Assembly (NCBI GenBank): GCA_026413225.1
Contig: CM048553.1
Location: 45,548,001 to 45,612,000, forward strand
Direction: 5' to 3'
Source: Otis tarda
Lineage: Eukaryota > Chordata > Aves > Otidiformes > Otididae
Length of the DNA stretch: 64,000 nt
Shown: one piece after another, positions 24,335-37,000 of the stretch
Numbering within the stretch: the stretch's first letter is position 1
Layout: each line of letters begins with the position of its first letter
The notes under the pieces: model-generated
Seen by the model: the letters and a program-made list of their open reading frames with translations, nothing else
Databases searched by the model: none
What the model was told of the DNA's origin: nothing
Translations under genes and position numbers: made by a program

Positions 24335-26939
24335 ACTTTAATACTTATATTTTTTTTACTCAGCCATACATCTCCCCTCAACACCGATTTATGGCTCAAA
24401 GAAAAAGACTTTCTGTAATGACTCAGCAGGGACCACACAACATCCCGGTGTTCTTCCGTGTGGTGTTGGTGCAGGGAGTGACGGAGCTGGCTTAGGAACC
24501 AAACGCTCAGGCTGCTGCTCGAGCTGAGGAGCAGGGCAGAGGGACTGGTGGCCATCTGGCTAGTACTTTCCTGAAATGTGCCTGTTTTTTCGCGGGATTC
24601 GCACTACAGGAAGCATGGAGGAGAGGGAGATGGCGCGTGGGGTGGGGTGACTTACTGGAGAGTCCCCTTTTTTTTTCAGTGGGAGACCAGGGGAGGACTG
24701 TAGGTCCAAGCCATCAGTTTTATCTGAGGACTCAGAGATTTGCTGTTTGTACAAGCCTTCTTCCCAACCCTGCTCCTCTATTTCAAGGGTTTATATCATT
24801 CTCCATTACTTTGCTCTTTTTACTCCCTCTTCTCTAGGCTACGTCTTCTGTTTTGCTGTCAGAAGATGGAAAATTTAAGCTGGACTTTGGGTGGGGGGGA
24901 GCAGGCACGAGAGTTCCATGGGAAAACACCGGCATGTCACCAGCTGTGGCCAGGGAGCCCCTGATGGCATTGCTTGCACAGCCTGATGGAAGAAAAGTGC
25001 AGCCCTCCATATTTCATAAACATCTTTTTTTTTCATCTATTTCCTTCTGACAGAGAAAAGCGCTTTCCTCCACGCATGGATACCTTTCAGTTTCAGAGCC
25101 AGACAGTCGTGCAAAATCTCTTTCCTCCCTTCTTCTTCCTCCAAGTTCCTCCCCCAGGATTATGATGGTGCTTCAGAGGAGCAATTTGAAATGTATTGTG
25201 CTTGAGGGGAAGAATGGGATTCAGTTTGGGAGTGTTTTCTGGGAGTGAGAGTTTCAGGTGCTTTAGGTTCTTGTTATTTTCCCACCTGATGCTTGCCAAA
25301 TTTGGCCAGGAGGTGACTCTGCAGGACATCCTCTGGTTTATGGTGATGCCTGGAAGACACTGCCTCCTCGGAGAAGAAGGACAAGGAGACATCGCTGCTG
25401 CAGCTTCAAGGGGCCAGACACCACAGTCACATATCCCAGGTGCTTCTGTGAGAAACACTTGTGTCTCTGACAATTTTTCCTCCCTCATTTCTACTGCAAA
25501 AAGCAGCTCTATTAGGAGCAGCATCACTTTTTCATTGAAAAATCTTAATTCCTGTGCTAGGTTCCTATTCAAAACTGGGTTTGAAACAATTTTTAACAGT
25601 TCCTTAGGGGTTAGAGGGTGGTTTCTAACTAAGTAGTGTTTTATGAGATCATTTTCCCAGGCTAGAGGAAGGGCTGAGAAACTGGTGGGGCTGACCTGAG
25701 AGTCCCTGCCGTGCAGAATTTTTGGTGGAAATCTCAGTGCAGCCTTTTCCCCCCCAAAACTGTGCTACGAAGCTTGGCTGCACCCATGTAGATAGAAATA
25801 AAACTACCAAAGAGTGGTTGGCTTCATTCTCTATATTGGGCGTTCCCCTTCTAGGTGTCATCACCTTTCACAGCAAGGACCTAATTTAAGTGTGTTCCCA
25901 TCCAAAAAGACAGGATTTCCAACAGCCCAGGCTAGGGAGGTCTCCAGCCAGAGGATTACAGTTACTATAGCAGTGGCGTAGGCGGGGATGGCAGGTATAT
26001 AACACCAGGCTGTTGATGGACACAGCTACGTAGTTTTTCCCAAAGGCAAGCACCACTGGTCTTACCCTGCTCCTGCTGAAGCTTATCCTTGTCTCATAAA
26101 AAGCAAGAGCAGAGCATGTCAGCGGCAGGTTCGATGCATCCTCACCAGTAGCTTGGATCAGGGCCACCTTGGTAAGCACTGTGCACAAATAAGCCACAGA
26201 AATCTAAGTAAGGATTTTGGCTCTGCACTCTCAGCTCTCTTTCAAAGCTGTAGCATTTCAGGGAAAAAAATACCCAAAAACAACAACAAAAAAAAACCCC
26301 CAACAAACCAATATTACTCGCACAGAGTGGTAGTGCCCTTTAATTTGTGCTGCTCCAGGCCAGATAAGCACTTTACCTGGAAATGCTCTCTGCCTGGTGG
26401 AAATAAAAAGAACCCCTTAAAGCTAATCCCATATCATCTTTAGGAAAATATTACCACCACCAGGTGATCAACAGTTTCAGGAGCAAGCAAACATGCCTGA
26501 ACCCAACCAGGTGCAGTCAGTGCATCCAACTGAAGCTCCAGGGAGCTTTTCCCCTTTTTATCTTTTTTTCCTGCTCTGGCTGGGTAGGTTTTTCATACAC
26601 TTTGCCTTCATACAAACAACCACACAAGTTGCAGAGGAATAAACACAAATTGTGCATTCCAGACCCTTGAATGCAATTGCTTACTGGGAAAAAGACCAAA
26701 GCAGAAAGCCATGAAATACACGTACGGCGTTGCAGGCACAGCCAGGTTTGCTGAGGCTGTGAAATAGGGGGGCTCCTGACGCCTGGGCTGCCCTGGGAGC
26801 GTATTTACCTTCACACGGATTTACAGCAGAAGGGGAAAGCTGAAAGTGGCTATAAAAGGAACCCGTTTATTGCTTAACTCTGAAGCTCCCTGACTCACGG
26901 GGGAACCCGTCCCTTGCCACAGAATCAAAATAAACTCAA

Positions 26940-27125
26940 AACATATTATATTTTTTTTCACAGCTCCAAAAGGAAACGCTCCAAAATGCAAACTATCTAT
27001 AAATGCAAACTAACTGTAAATCAACAACTTGAAGCGGAGGCGACAAGAAGCATAAAACCAGAGCAATTTATTGTAGTAGATTTTGTCCATTTCTGTTTAA
27101 AGAGTTTAAATAACCACATTGGTAC
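26940..27125. promoter_or_regulatory. Candidate non-coding element with tandem ATGCAAA motifs
   Basis: Two 17-bp units, AAATGCAAACTATCTAT at 26984-27000 and AAATGCAAACTAACTGT at 27001-27017, each contain ATGCAAA, which is close to the POU/octamer site ATGCAAAT. They sit in a low-repeat AT-rich block running to about 27120 (GTTTAAAGAGTTTAAATAAC). The repeated motif is visible; a regulatory role is inference. Confidence 0.25.
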
Positions 27126-28748
27126 CTCTAGCAGAAGCGCCCACCTGACGTGCATCTGCTGCCACCCCAGCCCAGCTCTCCAGCTACCAAGAGCTCCGGA
27201 TATTTCGGGCCTCAGTGCACGGTGTTTCCCTTAACGTCCTGCCTACTGAAAGCCATGGTCTTGCAGCATGACAAGTGATGAGGCACTGGGCTGCCCCACT
27301 GAGCTTGATTTAGTTGCTCAAGACGAGGCATCGCCAAGAGCAAGCTGCCTGTCGTGTACTTGGAGATGCGGCTCAGGGTAATTAATTTCCCAATTTAGCT
27401 AAGAAGGCAGCTCAAACCCTGCCAGTCTGGGATCCCACGTATAAACAGGGCTTCAAAGGAAAATGCCACTGCTGGTGGGGTTGCTGTTTTCCTGTTTTCT
27501 CGGCTGCCTCCATGGTGATGCCAAGGTGATGCTCCAGGGCTGCGTCTGGCATGCAGTAGTGGTTTTCATCTGGCATCCCCCACTGAGCCCCCTGGGCCGC
27601 CTCACCCCTGAGCTGTGAGCTGTTTTCTCCTCACTTAACTCAGCACAAAGGTTCCAGCTGGTCCCAAGCCATCATAATTAACATCGCGTTTTTCCCATTT
27701 CTCTCTGGGTTTCAGACTGATGCCCGGGCTCCTGCCAGCTCTCATCAGCCACCCTCTTCATGCTGGCGGGCCAGCAGCACAGTGGTAAGCAGGGGGTAGG
27801 ACCAGAGGAGCCGCCAGGAGATTGAGGCCAAAAGGAGAGTCACTCCGGGGAAGAGGCTCCAGGAGAGATCTCCTTGGAAGCCTGCAGTAGGCCAGTCCCC
27901 AGGCTTCATGTTTCAGATGCCTGAGCAGGCAGGGAGAGCAGCACACACCACCCCTGACACTGGAAAACGTGATGCTTTGGGACACAGCTCCTGCCAAGCG
28001 GCTTCTCCATGGCCTGCTCCTCTGCTTCCTCCGCCTTTGTGCCAAGCCGAGCAAGCTGGCCGCCAGCCTGAGCCAAAGGAGAATCAAGTAACCGTGAATT
28101 CGCAGTGACGCGTGGTCAGACGACAGGCACACTCTCCTTCCTGCTGTGCAAAACGGCAGGTGGCCCCCAGCCAAGAACAGCACGTACCCTCCTTCCACCA
28201 CCCTTCTGAGCCCGCCTTGAGCTCACCTGGGCCCCTGAGCCCTGGGCTAACCCCTGTGTGCAGCCCCAGCTGCGCCCTGCGAGCCCACGAAGATGCAAGG
28301 CCAAGCTTTGCCAGGCCACGCTGGGCCTGGTGCATCACCTCCCACCTTGAAAGCAGGATTAAAGTTTGCCCTTGGTACCAGAAGCCTCTCTGCATTTGGT
28401 GGCATCTTCCCTCTCCTCTTCCCACTGGTTGCTGGTCAAGCCAAGTGCCTGTGGAGCAGCACGAGCGTGTCCTGTGGGTGTGCTGGGCTTGCTCCCCACT
28501 GTTTATCAGGGCTGTTTCCTCCTCGAGGCGTGAGTTTCATGCTTTCTGTCCAAAGAGAAGACCTCTGCCACACGAGAGGGTTATCTCAGAGGAGCTGCAG
28601 GTGTCCCCCTCTACTCTCCATCTTTACTTCCTTTCCTCCCGTCTTGAGAGACCACGCAATGAAGAGCAAAGAGCACCTGCCGAAGGGTTTCATTTGTGGG
28701 GACTGTCAAAAAAATTGTGGAGCAGACACTGTATTTTGCCCCTGTGTT

Positions 28749-28754
28749 AATAAA
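28749..28754 (+). terminator. Isolated AATAAA signal
   Basis: AATAAA in GTGTTAATAAAATGTAGATA, right after a 640-bp GC-rich stretch on the + strand that carries overlapping long open frames (28112-28760). Together they could be the 3' exon of an unannotated transcript, but no splice acceptor or protein family was recognised. Confidence 0.2.
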
Positions 28755-31700
28755 ATGTAGATAAAGGTTGTCCAAACCCATGCTGCAGCTGGAGCTGCAA
28801 ACTGCTGGGTGACTTCTCTGCAGGAGATCAAAGACCCAATTTTTAGCTATCATATTTTAGGTGAAACACTTGGATCCACCCAATGGCAAAGGGGAAAGAG
28901 CAAGGCCTCCAACCCCTGGCTCTTCCCGTGTGAACTGAGAAAACAGCCGTATTCTTCTTGTGTTTGGGGGCTGGCATTTCAATGTCAAGTTCAGTGCTTG
29001 GATTTAAGGATCACTTTGCCATCGTCTTGCCAGGATTTTATTGAGGTTGAAAGGAGAGCTTGCAAGTGTTTTATTAGCTTCCTTTACCTTTGAAGAGAAC
29101 ATCTATTGTTTATTAGTTTAAGAAAAGTACAAAGGATATATTGAGTTCCTGTTCAATAACTCCCCTCAGCGCTTCAACGCAGCAGCGGCTTTATCTCAAG
29201 CATAGGGTCCGCTCCAGAGCAGAATAGGATCCCAAAACCATGGGGAAGTGTTCAGGCAAAACCCATGCAAAGCTCCATCTCCCTGGGCAATGGGAGAAAT
29301 GTGCTGGCAGGGGCGAGGGCAGGGGGGCTACACACACGGGTGGAGGGTGGTTGACTTGCAGGGCGACCAGCCGCAGGGCGAAATATGGTCACGTGGAGTG
29401 TCAAATAATTGTGACTAATAGCTGACTATGTAAAAAGAACCATCTCTAGGTTTCCTCACAGATAATTCACAAGCAGAAGTAACTTGTTTGCTGGGAACAG
29501 CTCGCCTTGTTCTTTTTATCACGTGTATCTTGTGTATGTTGCCACATAAAAAAGCGACGTGAAAACTTATTTGTCTGCATGTTCTCAGTATAGGCATCTC
29601 TATAAAATCCAAGGAAAAGAAGTGATGAGGAGCTGGAGCACTTTTAAAAGAGGAATGCTTTACAGAGGGAAAAATTTTGACATTAAAAAGACATCCAGCA
29701 GATATTTCTTCTCTCAGGCTAGTTATGTTTTAAAATTTATTTGTTATGGGAGGAGCAGGACATTTCTACATGAGGCTAGAGCCAAGCTATTAATCCAAAC
29801 CAGAGGGAGAGTGTTCAGCTGAGAAATATTTTCCTACCTGTCAAACCTCCCCCAACAAGTAGAAAAGCTTTTTCCCCACTCCTGGTGTTGGTTGTAGCTG
29901 TACTTTGTGTCTCAAGGGACCTGTGACTTTTTTTTGTTTCTCAGCAGGGTCTAATCTTTAAATTCTTCTTTCTTTGCAGAGGGAGAAGGAAGTGAGAAAT
30001 GAAAGTGCTTGTAACAGGGCCACAAGTGAAGGATCTGATAGAGGGGTGTTGGACAAAGCCAGCCTTGGCGATGGCTCCCCGGGGCCCAGTAAGGTTGTAT
30101 TGGGGTCACCCTGGTCAGCTCTTCTGTTGTGGGATTGCTCTGTGCTTTCGGCTGCAGATGAAGCTCAGAAACAAAACCTCCCTCTGCTCAACTCCTCAGC
30201 AAACGTCATGAGATCGCTAGATTTGAAAGAAAGTCCTTCTGGCCTCAGACCTCTTCTGGCCACCAGCTTTGTCCCATCCTCTGCTCAGGACCTAAGGAGA
30301 GGCAAAGTGGTGGCTGGTTGGTGCCGGTTGCTTCTTTCCAGTGTGTCATCCCCAGCTCCAGGGTCTTCTGCCAGCCCCCAGGGACACTGGTCAAAGCCTG
30401 GGGAGCTCAGTGACAGTCAGGAGGCCAGGGAAGGACTGCTGTCCCCATGCCAAGAGAAGCGTAAGCCTGCCCTGCCAGATAACCCGTGGCGTGGTGGTGG
30501 GACCCTGTGCACCTTAAAGGGAGCCTGAGCTCTGGGACCTCACGGTATCTCACAGTGGCACTTATCACATAGTGCACCCGATGAGGTAAGCGGCAGCATG
30601 TTAGACCAGTCCTAACACCAGTGCCCCTGGGAGACACCCAGAAGCAGCTCTCTGATGACCCCAATATCCTCCAGACACCATATACTCACCTGGAAAGAGA
30701 TGCAACACCTCAGCCTCGGTGTCTTCATAACTGAGGCTGGACTGAGCATCTGGGCTGGGGATAAGGATTTTGAGGGAAGAGTTGGTGTAAGGAAGATTAA
30801 TAGGGCTTGAGTGGAAATGTTTATTTTGCCCGAGGACTTTAGTTTCTTTGATCTACCTGGTGAAGCTGTGGCACACTCCTTAGAAACCAGTTCAATAATA
30901 GATTTAATCCATTGTCTTCTTTGGTCCTCTGAAAAAGGGATGTCCTACTTCATCCCCCCCTCCCAGTCCTGCCTCCTCCCACCCCACTATGGGCACTACA
31001 CCTCCCACTTCCCCCTTTACCCTTTACCCAAACCGGTGGGCACCAAAACCCCTTAGGGAAAGAGGCCTGAGCTGCAATCTCGGAACAGGGGTAGGAGCAA
31101 GGTCTTAACTCCAGGCTCGCAAACAGCTGGGGTCCATCCCCCTGGCATCCATCAGCCACGTTGCAGTGGGGCTGCAGCTACAGAAAGAGGACCCGGGGTA
31201 ACGATGGGAGCCCAAACTGCAAACTCCTGCCTGCCTGCAGCTCTCGCCTTTTTCCTGGCATCACCACTGCCTCGAGTCAAGGGTTTTTTTCAGTTTTTAG
31301 GGTGAACCCGGTGCAAAACTGCCAGGAGCTAGCAGTAATCATTTTTGACAGCTATCAAAGAGAGTGTTCTGGGCTGAGATGAAGGATTTTTTACTTATAT
31401 CAGCTCCACAACCACTAGCTATACAACAGAGGTGGGTTTTTTCTAACATATATGTTAAGTTAATTATTTTGAAAATATTTATTCATGACACATCTGTTGG
31501 TAAGGTGTCTCGCCGGGGCGTTGGTGGAATAAACGGTTGAATCTTTACGGAAAAAGAAGGGTAATATTTCTTTTTCCTGTCTGAGTGGTGATTAAAAAGC
31601 ATCCCAACGCTGCGGAGGGCTTGCACCGTCAGGGCAAGTGATTCCCCATTAAATGGCTTCTATACAAGCCATACTGCCTTTGTGGCCTCCACCCCACCTA

Positions 31701-32440
31701 GCTCATTAACGTTTGGCCCAGCTGCCATCGCTGCTGCGCTGCAGAGGTGGGGGGAAAAGATTTTGTGCGAAATAAATGATGGTTGCCTGTGTGAACAAAG
31801 GATGGAGGTTTGCTTCTGCTGCGCATCAGAAGATGCTACCATGCACCTTTCTTCTCCCATATCCTTCCAAAAGCTTAAACTCTAGTGGCACCAGATTAAA
31901 AAAAAATTAATCGGTTGCATCATTGTAACCATTAGATAGTTCTCAGTCTTTTTTCCTCTTGACTCATGCATTGTTTTCTTCCTTGCTGGGGTTTTGGGTT
32001 TTGATGAGCTGGCAGGGCTTGACTTTTCCCAGGATATGACCAAGCTAACCTCCCTCTTGTGATTACATGATATAGAGTCCGGAAGGGTGCACTTCTCCCA
32101 CGTAAGACGGCAGGGGTGAGTGAGCTGCGGGGAGCCATCCTGCAGGACAAATCCCTGCGGCGAGGACGGAGGAGAAGGAGCAGAGGTTTGTCTCAAAGCT
32201 TCCAGCAGGTAACACAGGACTGTATCTGCTCTGCCCCTGCGGGTGCCTCTGGGGGGGGTGTCAAAACTAACTAACAAATAACTGTGTTTTTAGAGGCCTT
32301 GCTAAGCTCTTTTTTGATAAATAAGTCCACAGAGGCTGTGGATAGGAGAGCTGTATCTCCCCAAGGGCAGACTGTGATCCGCCTTGTTATTTGTGCTCGA
32401 GGGGCACTGCCTTTTTAATAAACCAATACGACTCTAACCA

Positions 32441-32464
32441 TTCTATGATTCTATGATTCTATGA
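32441..32464 (+). repeat. Three tandem TTCTATGA octamers (CR1-type tail)
   Basis: Three perfect copies of TTCTATGA (32441-32448, 32449-32456, 32457-32464) match the octamer repeat that ends avian CR1 elements. The upstream sequence is not clearly CR1. This is either a very short 5'-truncated insertion or an octamer array left by a decayed copy. Confidence 0.6.
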
Positions 32465-33764
32465 TTTAATGGTATTGTTTTCCTACAGTGAAGAAAAAAA
32501 ACAAATTATTGATTCCTTACTCACAAAGAGGTAGCTTTGCAGCCTCCCTGTAATACTGGCAATGATTTTTCAATATATAATGGCTTTAGAAAAGGGGTAA
32601 GGACAGTTCACTGTACTTTTGAGCATCCTTGGCAGCCCATTTTATTATTTGGAATTGTTGTTATGTCTTATAGGAATACATCTTTTGCCTTGTAGAATTG
32701 TAAAAGTGCCATACAAGACCAGACAAAGTCCGACCTTGTGCCGTTTCTCCCCACAGCTCTCTCCTCCACTGCCCACTGTAACCTACCGCAGCACACAACA
32801 ACCCTTGAAACAAACGCGTTATCTGCCCCGTGAGCCCGTAGCTGGTGTGAATCAGTGCGTTGACAGCGCCGGAGGAGACGGCAATGCCAAGACCAGCATC
32901 TCTGCAATATTTCATTGCTTTGGTTTTCATGGAGCAAAACCACATCTTGGAGATGCCTCTGTTTGTCCAAACCCTTCGTCAATGGGAGCCCCTCGGCCTG
33001 TGCTGGATGTGAACGTGCTACAGTGCCAGTGTCTTGGGGAGGGAGATAGCAAGGAGATGAAAACCAGATCTGTGCTTAACTGATTGACGCAGGCACAGCC
33101 TAAGCCACTTTCCACCATCAGACAGGAAGTCTGTGAGGGGGGGGCGAATTGAATTTCAGCCTCCTCAGTGTGAAGCTGGAGCCCTAATCACTAACTCATC
33201 TCAGAAATGTAAATTCTGCAGAGTAACTCCTGCAGACCTGGTTTGCAGCACACGGCAGGAGACAGCCCTCTCCCTGAGACAATTAAAATCTGATTTACGA
33301 GGCACAGTGGACAGATGGCATCTGGTTTTTGCAGTCAGTGGTCTCTACGGAATAAAAGAGGCAAACTTCAAGGCTGTAGCTCTACAAAGACAGAGAAATT
33401 ACTTTATTGCTCACATCCACGCAGGTACCCACATTGGCACCTCCACTCCCACCACACCAGGGCTCGAATCCACCAGCCCAGCAAGTCCCTGCTTTTGCCC
33501 CTTCCTCTGCTTCTCAGGACCCACACATTCCCTATTTCCCAGCCCTTCCACTGCCCCACATCCCCTAAAGCTAATGTGAGGGCAGGGAAAGAGGTGGGTG
33601 AAAACAATTTAAAAAGATAGTGCCTGGCTGCTTCGCAGAGCATGCGTGTGGCAGCTCCAGCACACAAGGGCAGGGAAGTGATAATGCTGCAGGCGTAAAA
33701 AAAGGCAATCTCTACTGAGAGCAAGCAAAACACCTCGGGAAGATGAGATTTTTTAGAAGGACAT

Positions 33765-34017
33765 GTGCAAAATAGAAGGAGGCAGATTCAGACTAGACGT
33801 CAGGAAAAATTTTTTACACTCAGGGTGGTGGAACGCTGGAACAGGTTGCCCAGAAGGGTGGTTGATGCCCCATCCTTGGAACTATTCAAGGCCAGGTTGG
33901 ACAGGGCGCTGAGCAACCTGATCTGGTTGGAGATGTCCCTGCTCCTTGCAGGGGCTTGGACTAGATGACCTTGAAAGGTCCCTTCCAACCCAAACGATTC
34001 TGTGATTCTATGATTCT
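33765..34017 (+). mobile_element. CR1 LINE 3' fragment (5'-truncated)
   Basis: A 253-bp CR1 3' end in + orientation. It begins at about GGAGGCAGATTCAGACTAGA, encodes the ORF2 C-terminal WNRLPRRVVDAPSLELFKARL segment, and ends in GGTCCCTTCCAACCCAAACG plus ATTCTGTGATTCTATGATTCT. It is close in sequence to the copy at 21603-21873 and ends with intact octamers, which suggests a fairly young insertion. Confidence 0.94.
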
Positions 34018-37000
34018 ACAAAAGCATCACCAGGTTGGAGAGGCAGGGAAGGACTGAGCAGCCTCTCCCTCCGCACAGCTGGGTGCCAGGCTGGGGCAGA
34101 GCCCCGGAAAGCAAAGTCGAGCTGCCGGCACAGAAGTGTGTGTTCTGGGGGCTTTTTTTTTCCACCTCTTGAACTGTGATCAGGCTTGAAAAGTCCATGC
34201 CCCGTTGAAGCAGAGATAGCTCCCACACATTTTGCTTGTTTGCTGTTTCTTGAAGAGGAGGAGAAACAAAGGCATGGAAGAGACTGCAGTGGGTGCAGTG
34301 TCCCTGCACGGGCACCGAGTGTGATCTCTTCCACCGGCACAGTGCTCCCCTAATATCGGCCAGCTCTTCCCAGCTGCCTCCAAACATCCCCAGCGCACGC
34401 AAAACACTCACTGTGGGCTACAGCATAAGAAGAGGCCTCATGCAGGGACGCGGTTTGCCTGGTGATGGAGGGGAGGGTCTCACAGCTACAGGGACCACAA
34501 TGGAGGCCTTCGACTCAGGTTTCTCATCTCGTGCTAAAAACACCAGCTTTTGCCATGGAAGGTTGAGTCTCCAAGGACACCTTAAGATCACAAATGCTAA
34601 GCTCAGACACGTTACCCTAATACCTTCTTCTTGCACATCTGCTCACACAGGCTGCCCGCTCTTGGCACTCTGTTCTTTCCCTTTCCTTCTATTCTTTCTC
34701 TCTCAGAGTCCCTTCAAAGGAAGATTAAGCAGCAGGACTTTCTGATGTCCTAATCCTGCCTTTGTAGAGTCAGAAAGCAGGACAAATATCGCCTCACCGC
34801 TGCTATCAAAAGGCTTATTTGAGTGCAGTCAAAGTACATGGCTCCCAGGTGGTGCCAGCACCTCTGTAGAGCCCATGGGGGCCCTCAGGTGATATTGGGG
34901 CTGGTGGCACCATGCGTCCCAAACCGCTCCTGCAAAACAGGGTTGTTCCCAGCATCACCTGGGTGGTAGCTCAGCGGGCAGGGGGGACCTCATCTCCCCT
35001 GTGAGTTGCCTCCTCTCCCTTTGAAACTCCAGGCAAGACCACGCTGACTGATTTCACCTCTCCGCAGTCATTGCCTGCCTCAGCCTAAATTTCTGGCTGA
35101 GTCAAGGCTGACAAGAGAGGCTGCATTTCTCCACTGGCAGCCTCTCTCAGCCGCCCTGAGCCCAAGTCTCTGAAGTCTTAAACGCTGTTAAACATCCACA
35201 TTTGATCAGATTTGGCCACAGATAACAATAGAGCTGTGGGATGGCAACCAAAGCGTTTCCCAAAGCTACCTCCTAAGCCTTGAGGATGCAGCAAATTAGC
35301 TGGGCAGGTAAGCTGGTCCTCTGCCACCAAGGCATCTCACTCCAACCTGCCCCAAGGACCTCTCTCAGCTCAGCACCAGAGCTCAGTTCTGCTGTACGAG
35401 CAACCATCTTCTGGCTGTTTCTGGCAACGGAGAGGCAAGATGCCTGTGCCTGTGCCTAGCCAGCTCCCCCAGCCTTACCCCCGAGCCAGGAGCACTGAGA
35501 CCACTTGCCAGCACTTTTCCGTAGGCAAAGCCTCCCTAGTTGACCGGTATCAGCCCTTCCACTCCATCCTCACTTCATTTGCCAGCTCTGTTCTGAAGCC
35601 AGCCATTTGGTGAGAAGCACAGGTAGGAGGCTGGTGTTGGAATCGATCCTGAACACTCTCCAGCCCAGGGCTTGCAGCGCCCAGCGGCTGCACAGGGACA
35701 GCAAGTGCCGGCTTCTCTTCTGCTGTTTTCTCTGCAAGTAAGGAACTAGCTGGATTTCATTTGGTGGGTGTGCTTTTCCTCAGCCCCACCACACAAACTG
35801 CTTTTCTTAATGCCAGGGCTGGCTGGGAGGGACTGAAGGCACACGAGGAGTCCCCGGCACAGGGTGACCCCACCCAATAGTTCCTCCATGTAGGGGGAAA
35901 AATGAATTTGCAAAACCTCCTCTATCCATAGGCTATGGACACATGTCTACATGCCTAACCATTTTGAGACCAGGAAGGATTGCTAAAGGTCCTGACTTTT
36001 CCTGGAGACCTTCATGTCTTCTTTGAGGCAAGGAAGAAGCAGTGCAAGCTCCAGCTGGTCCCCATCCATTTGGTGGGCCCAACACCAATCTCCTGCCCCG
36101 CTTACCTACAGCTGAGGATGGCAAGGATGCAGGGATGGGGGCAGAGCTGGGAGAAGGGATGGAGAAGGGAAAAGAACACATCGTGAGCTGGGCAGGGACC
36201 TAGCAGCAGCAGGCAGAGGTCACCAGCCAAGCGTGACCACCAGCTTCCCAGCAAATCGCTCTGGTCTTCAGTGGAAGCAGAGAGGGAAGAGAGAGACCTC
36301 TGATCTCTGCACCTTTAGCTTTCAACCTCACCTCAAATGGCCAGGATGAACATTTTCCATACACCTTACTACATGGTGGTGCCATGGATGAACATTTTCC
36401 ATGTGATGCCAGATTTCACGCCCAAAAGATAAAGCGAGAAATATCTGACCCAACCTGACCATTCTGTGCACACATTTTGTGCCACCTCTCCCCTTCACCT
36501 CAAATCAAGGAAAACTAGGCTGAACTGCCTTGAATTGAATAAAATTACCCGCTCCCAGACTATTTACTGTGGGCAAGGAGCAGAACTGGCAGACCATGGT
36601 GAACTGAACAAAAAACATTAAAGAAGATTCGTCCCAGTTGTGGCAAATCTCAGCCTCCTGGTATCCTGATGGCACATAGATGCACTTCCTAGAAGCCCAA
36701 AACTGCTGCTCAGCTGAACAGATCCCCTTTTTTTTTTTTTTTTAAATTTAACTCAGAGGACCCAAGAACTTGTTTCAGGAAAGGTCAAGGCAATAAACCC
36801 CAGATTGTTTATGTACATAAACAGCCCTGGGATGTAACACGCTTTTCTTGCTCCGAGCCTTTTCTGATGCAGCCAGGGCAATTAAAATTTAACATCTGCG
36901 AAAATACGGCAACACTTGCAGCGAGGCCTGTGCCACTGTGTCCACTAGCCTCATCCTGCAATAAAAACTCCATCCCTGCCCTGATATGGCCAAAGTTGAA

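Larger units (their letters stand above)
21874..33764. other. Intergenic stretch between CR1 fragments
   Basis: About 12 kb with no recognisable gene. It contains AT-rich blocks that may be conserved non-coding elements (23440-23640 and 26940-27125), isolated AATAAA signals at 24329 and 28749, and a CR1-like octamer tail at 32441-32464; each is listed separately. GC-rich, more open-frame-rich patches lie at 28.1-28.8 kb and 30.0-30.5 kb. Their ORFs (up to 212 codons) resemble no family I know and overlap each other in several frames. Confidence 0.55.

Noticed and set aside
28112-28760. Overlapping + strand ORFs of 212 and 155 codons ending at an AATAAA
   Set aside because: GC-rich region with open frames in several phases, no recognised domain and no splice acceptor. 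Kept only as a note on the poly(A) signal.
29974-30528. Plus-strand 184-codon ORF
   Set aside because: Low-complexity Ser/Pro/Leu-rich translation, no family similarity, no transcript signals; likely chance.
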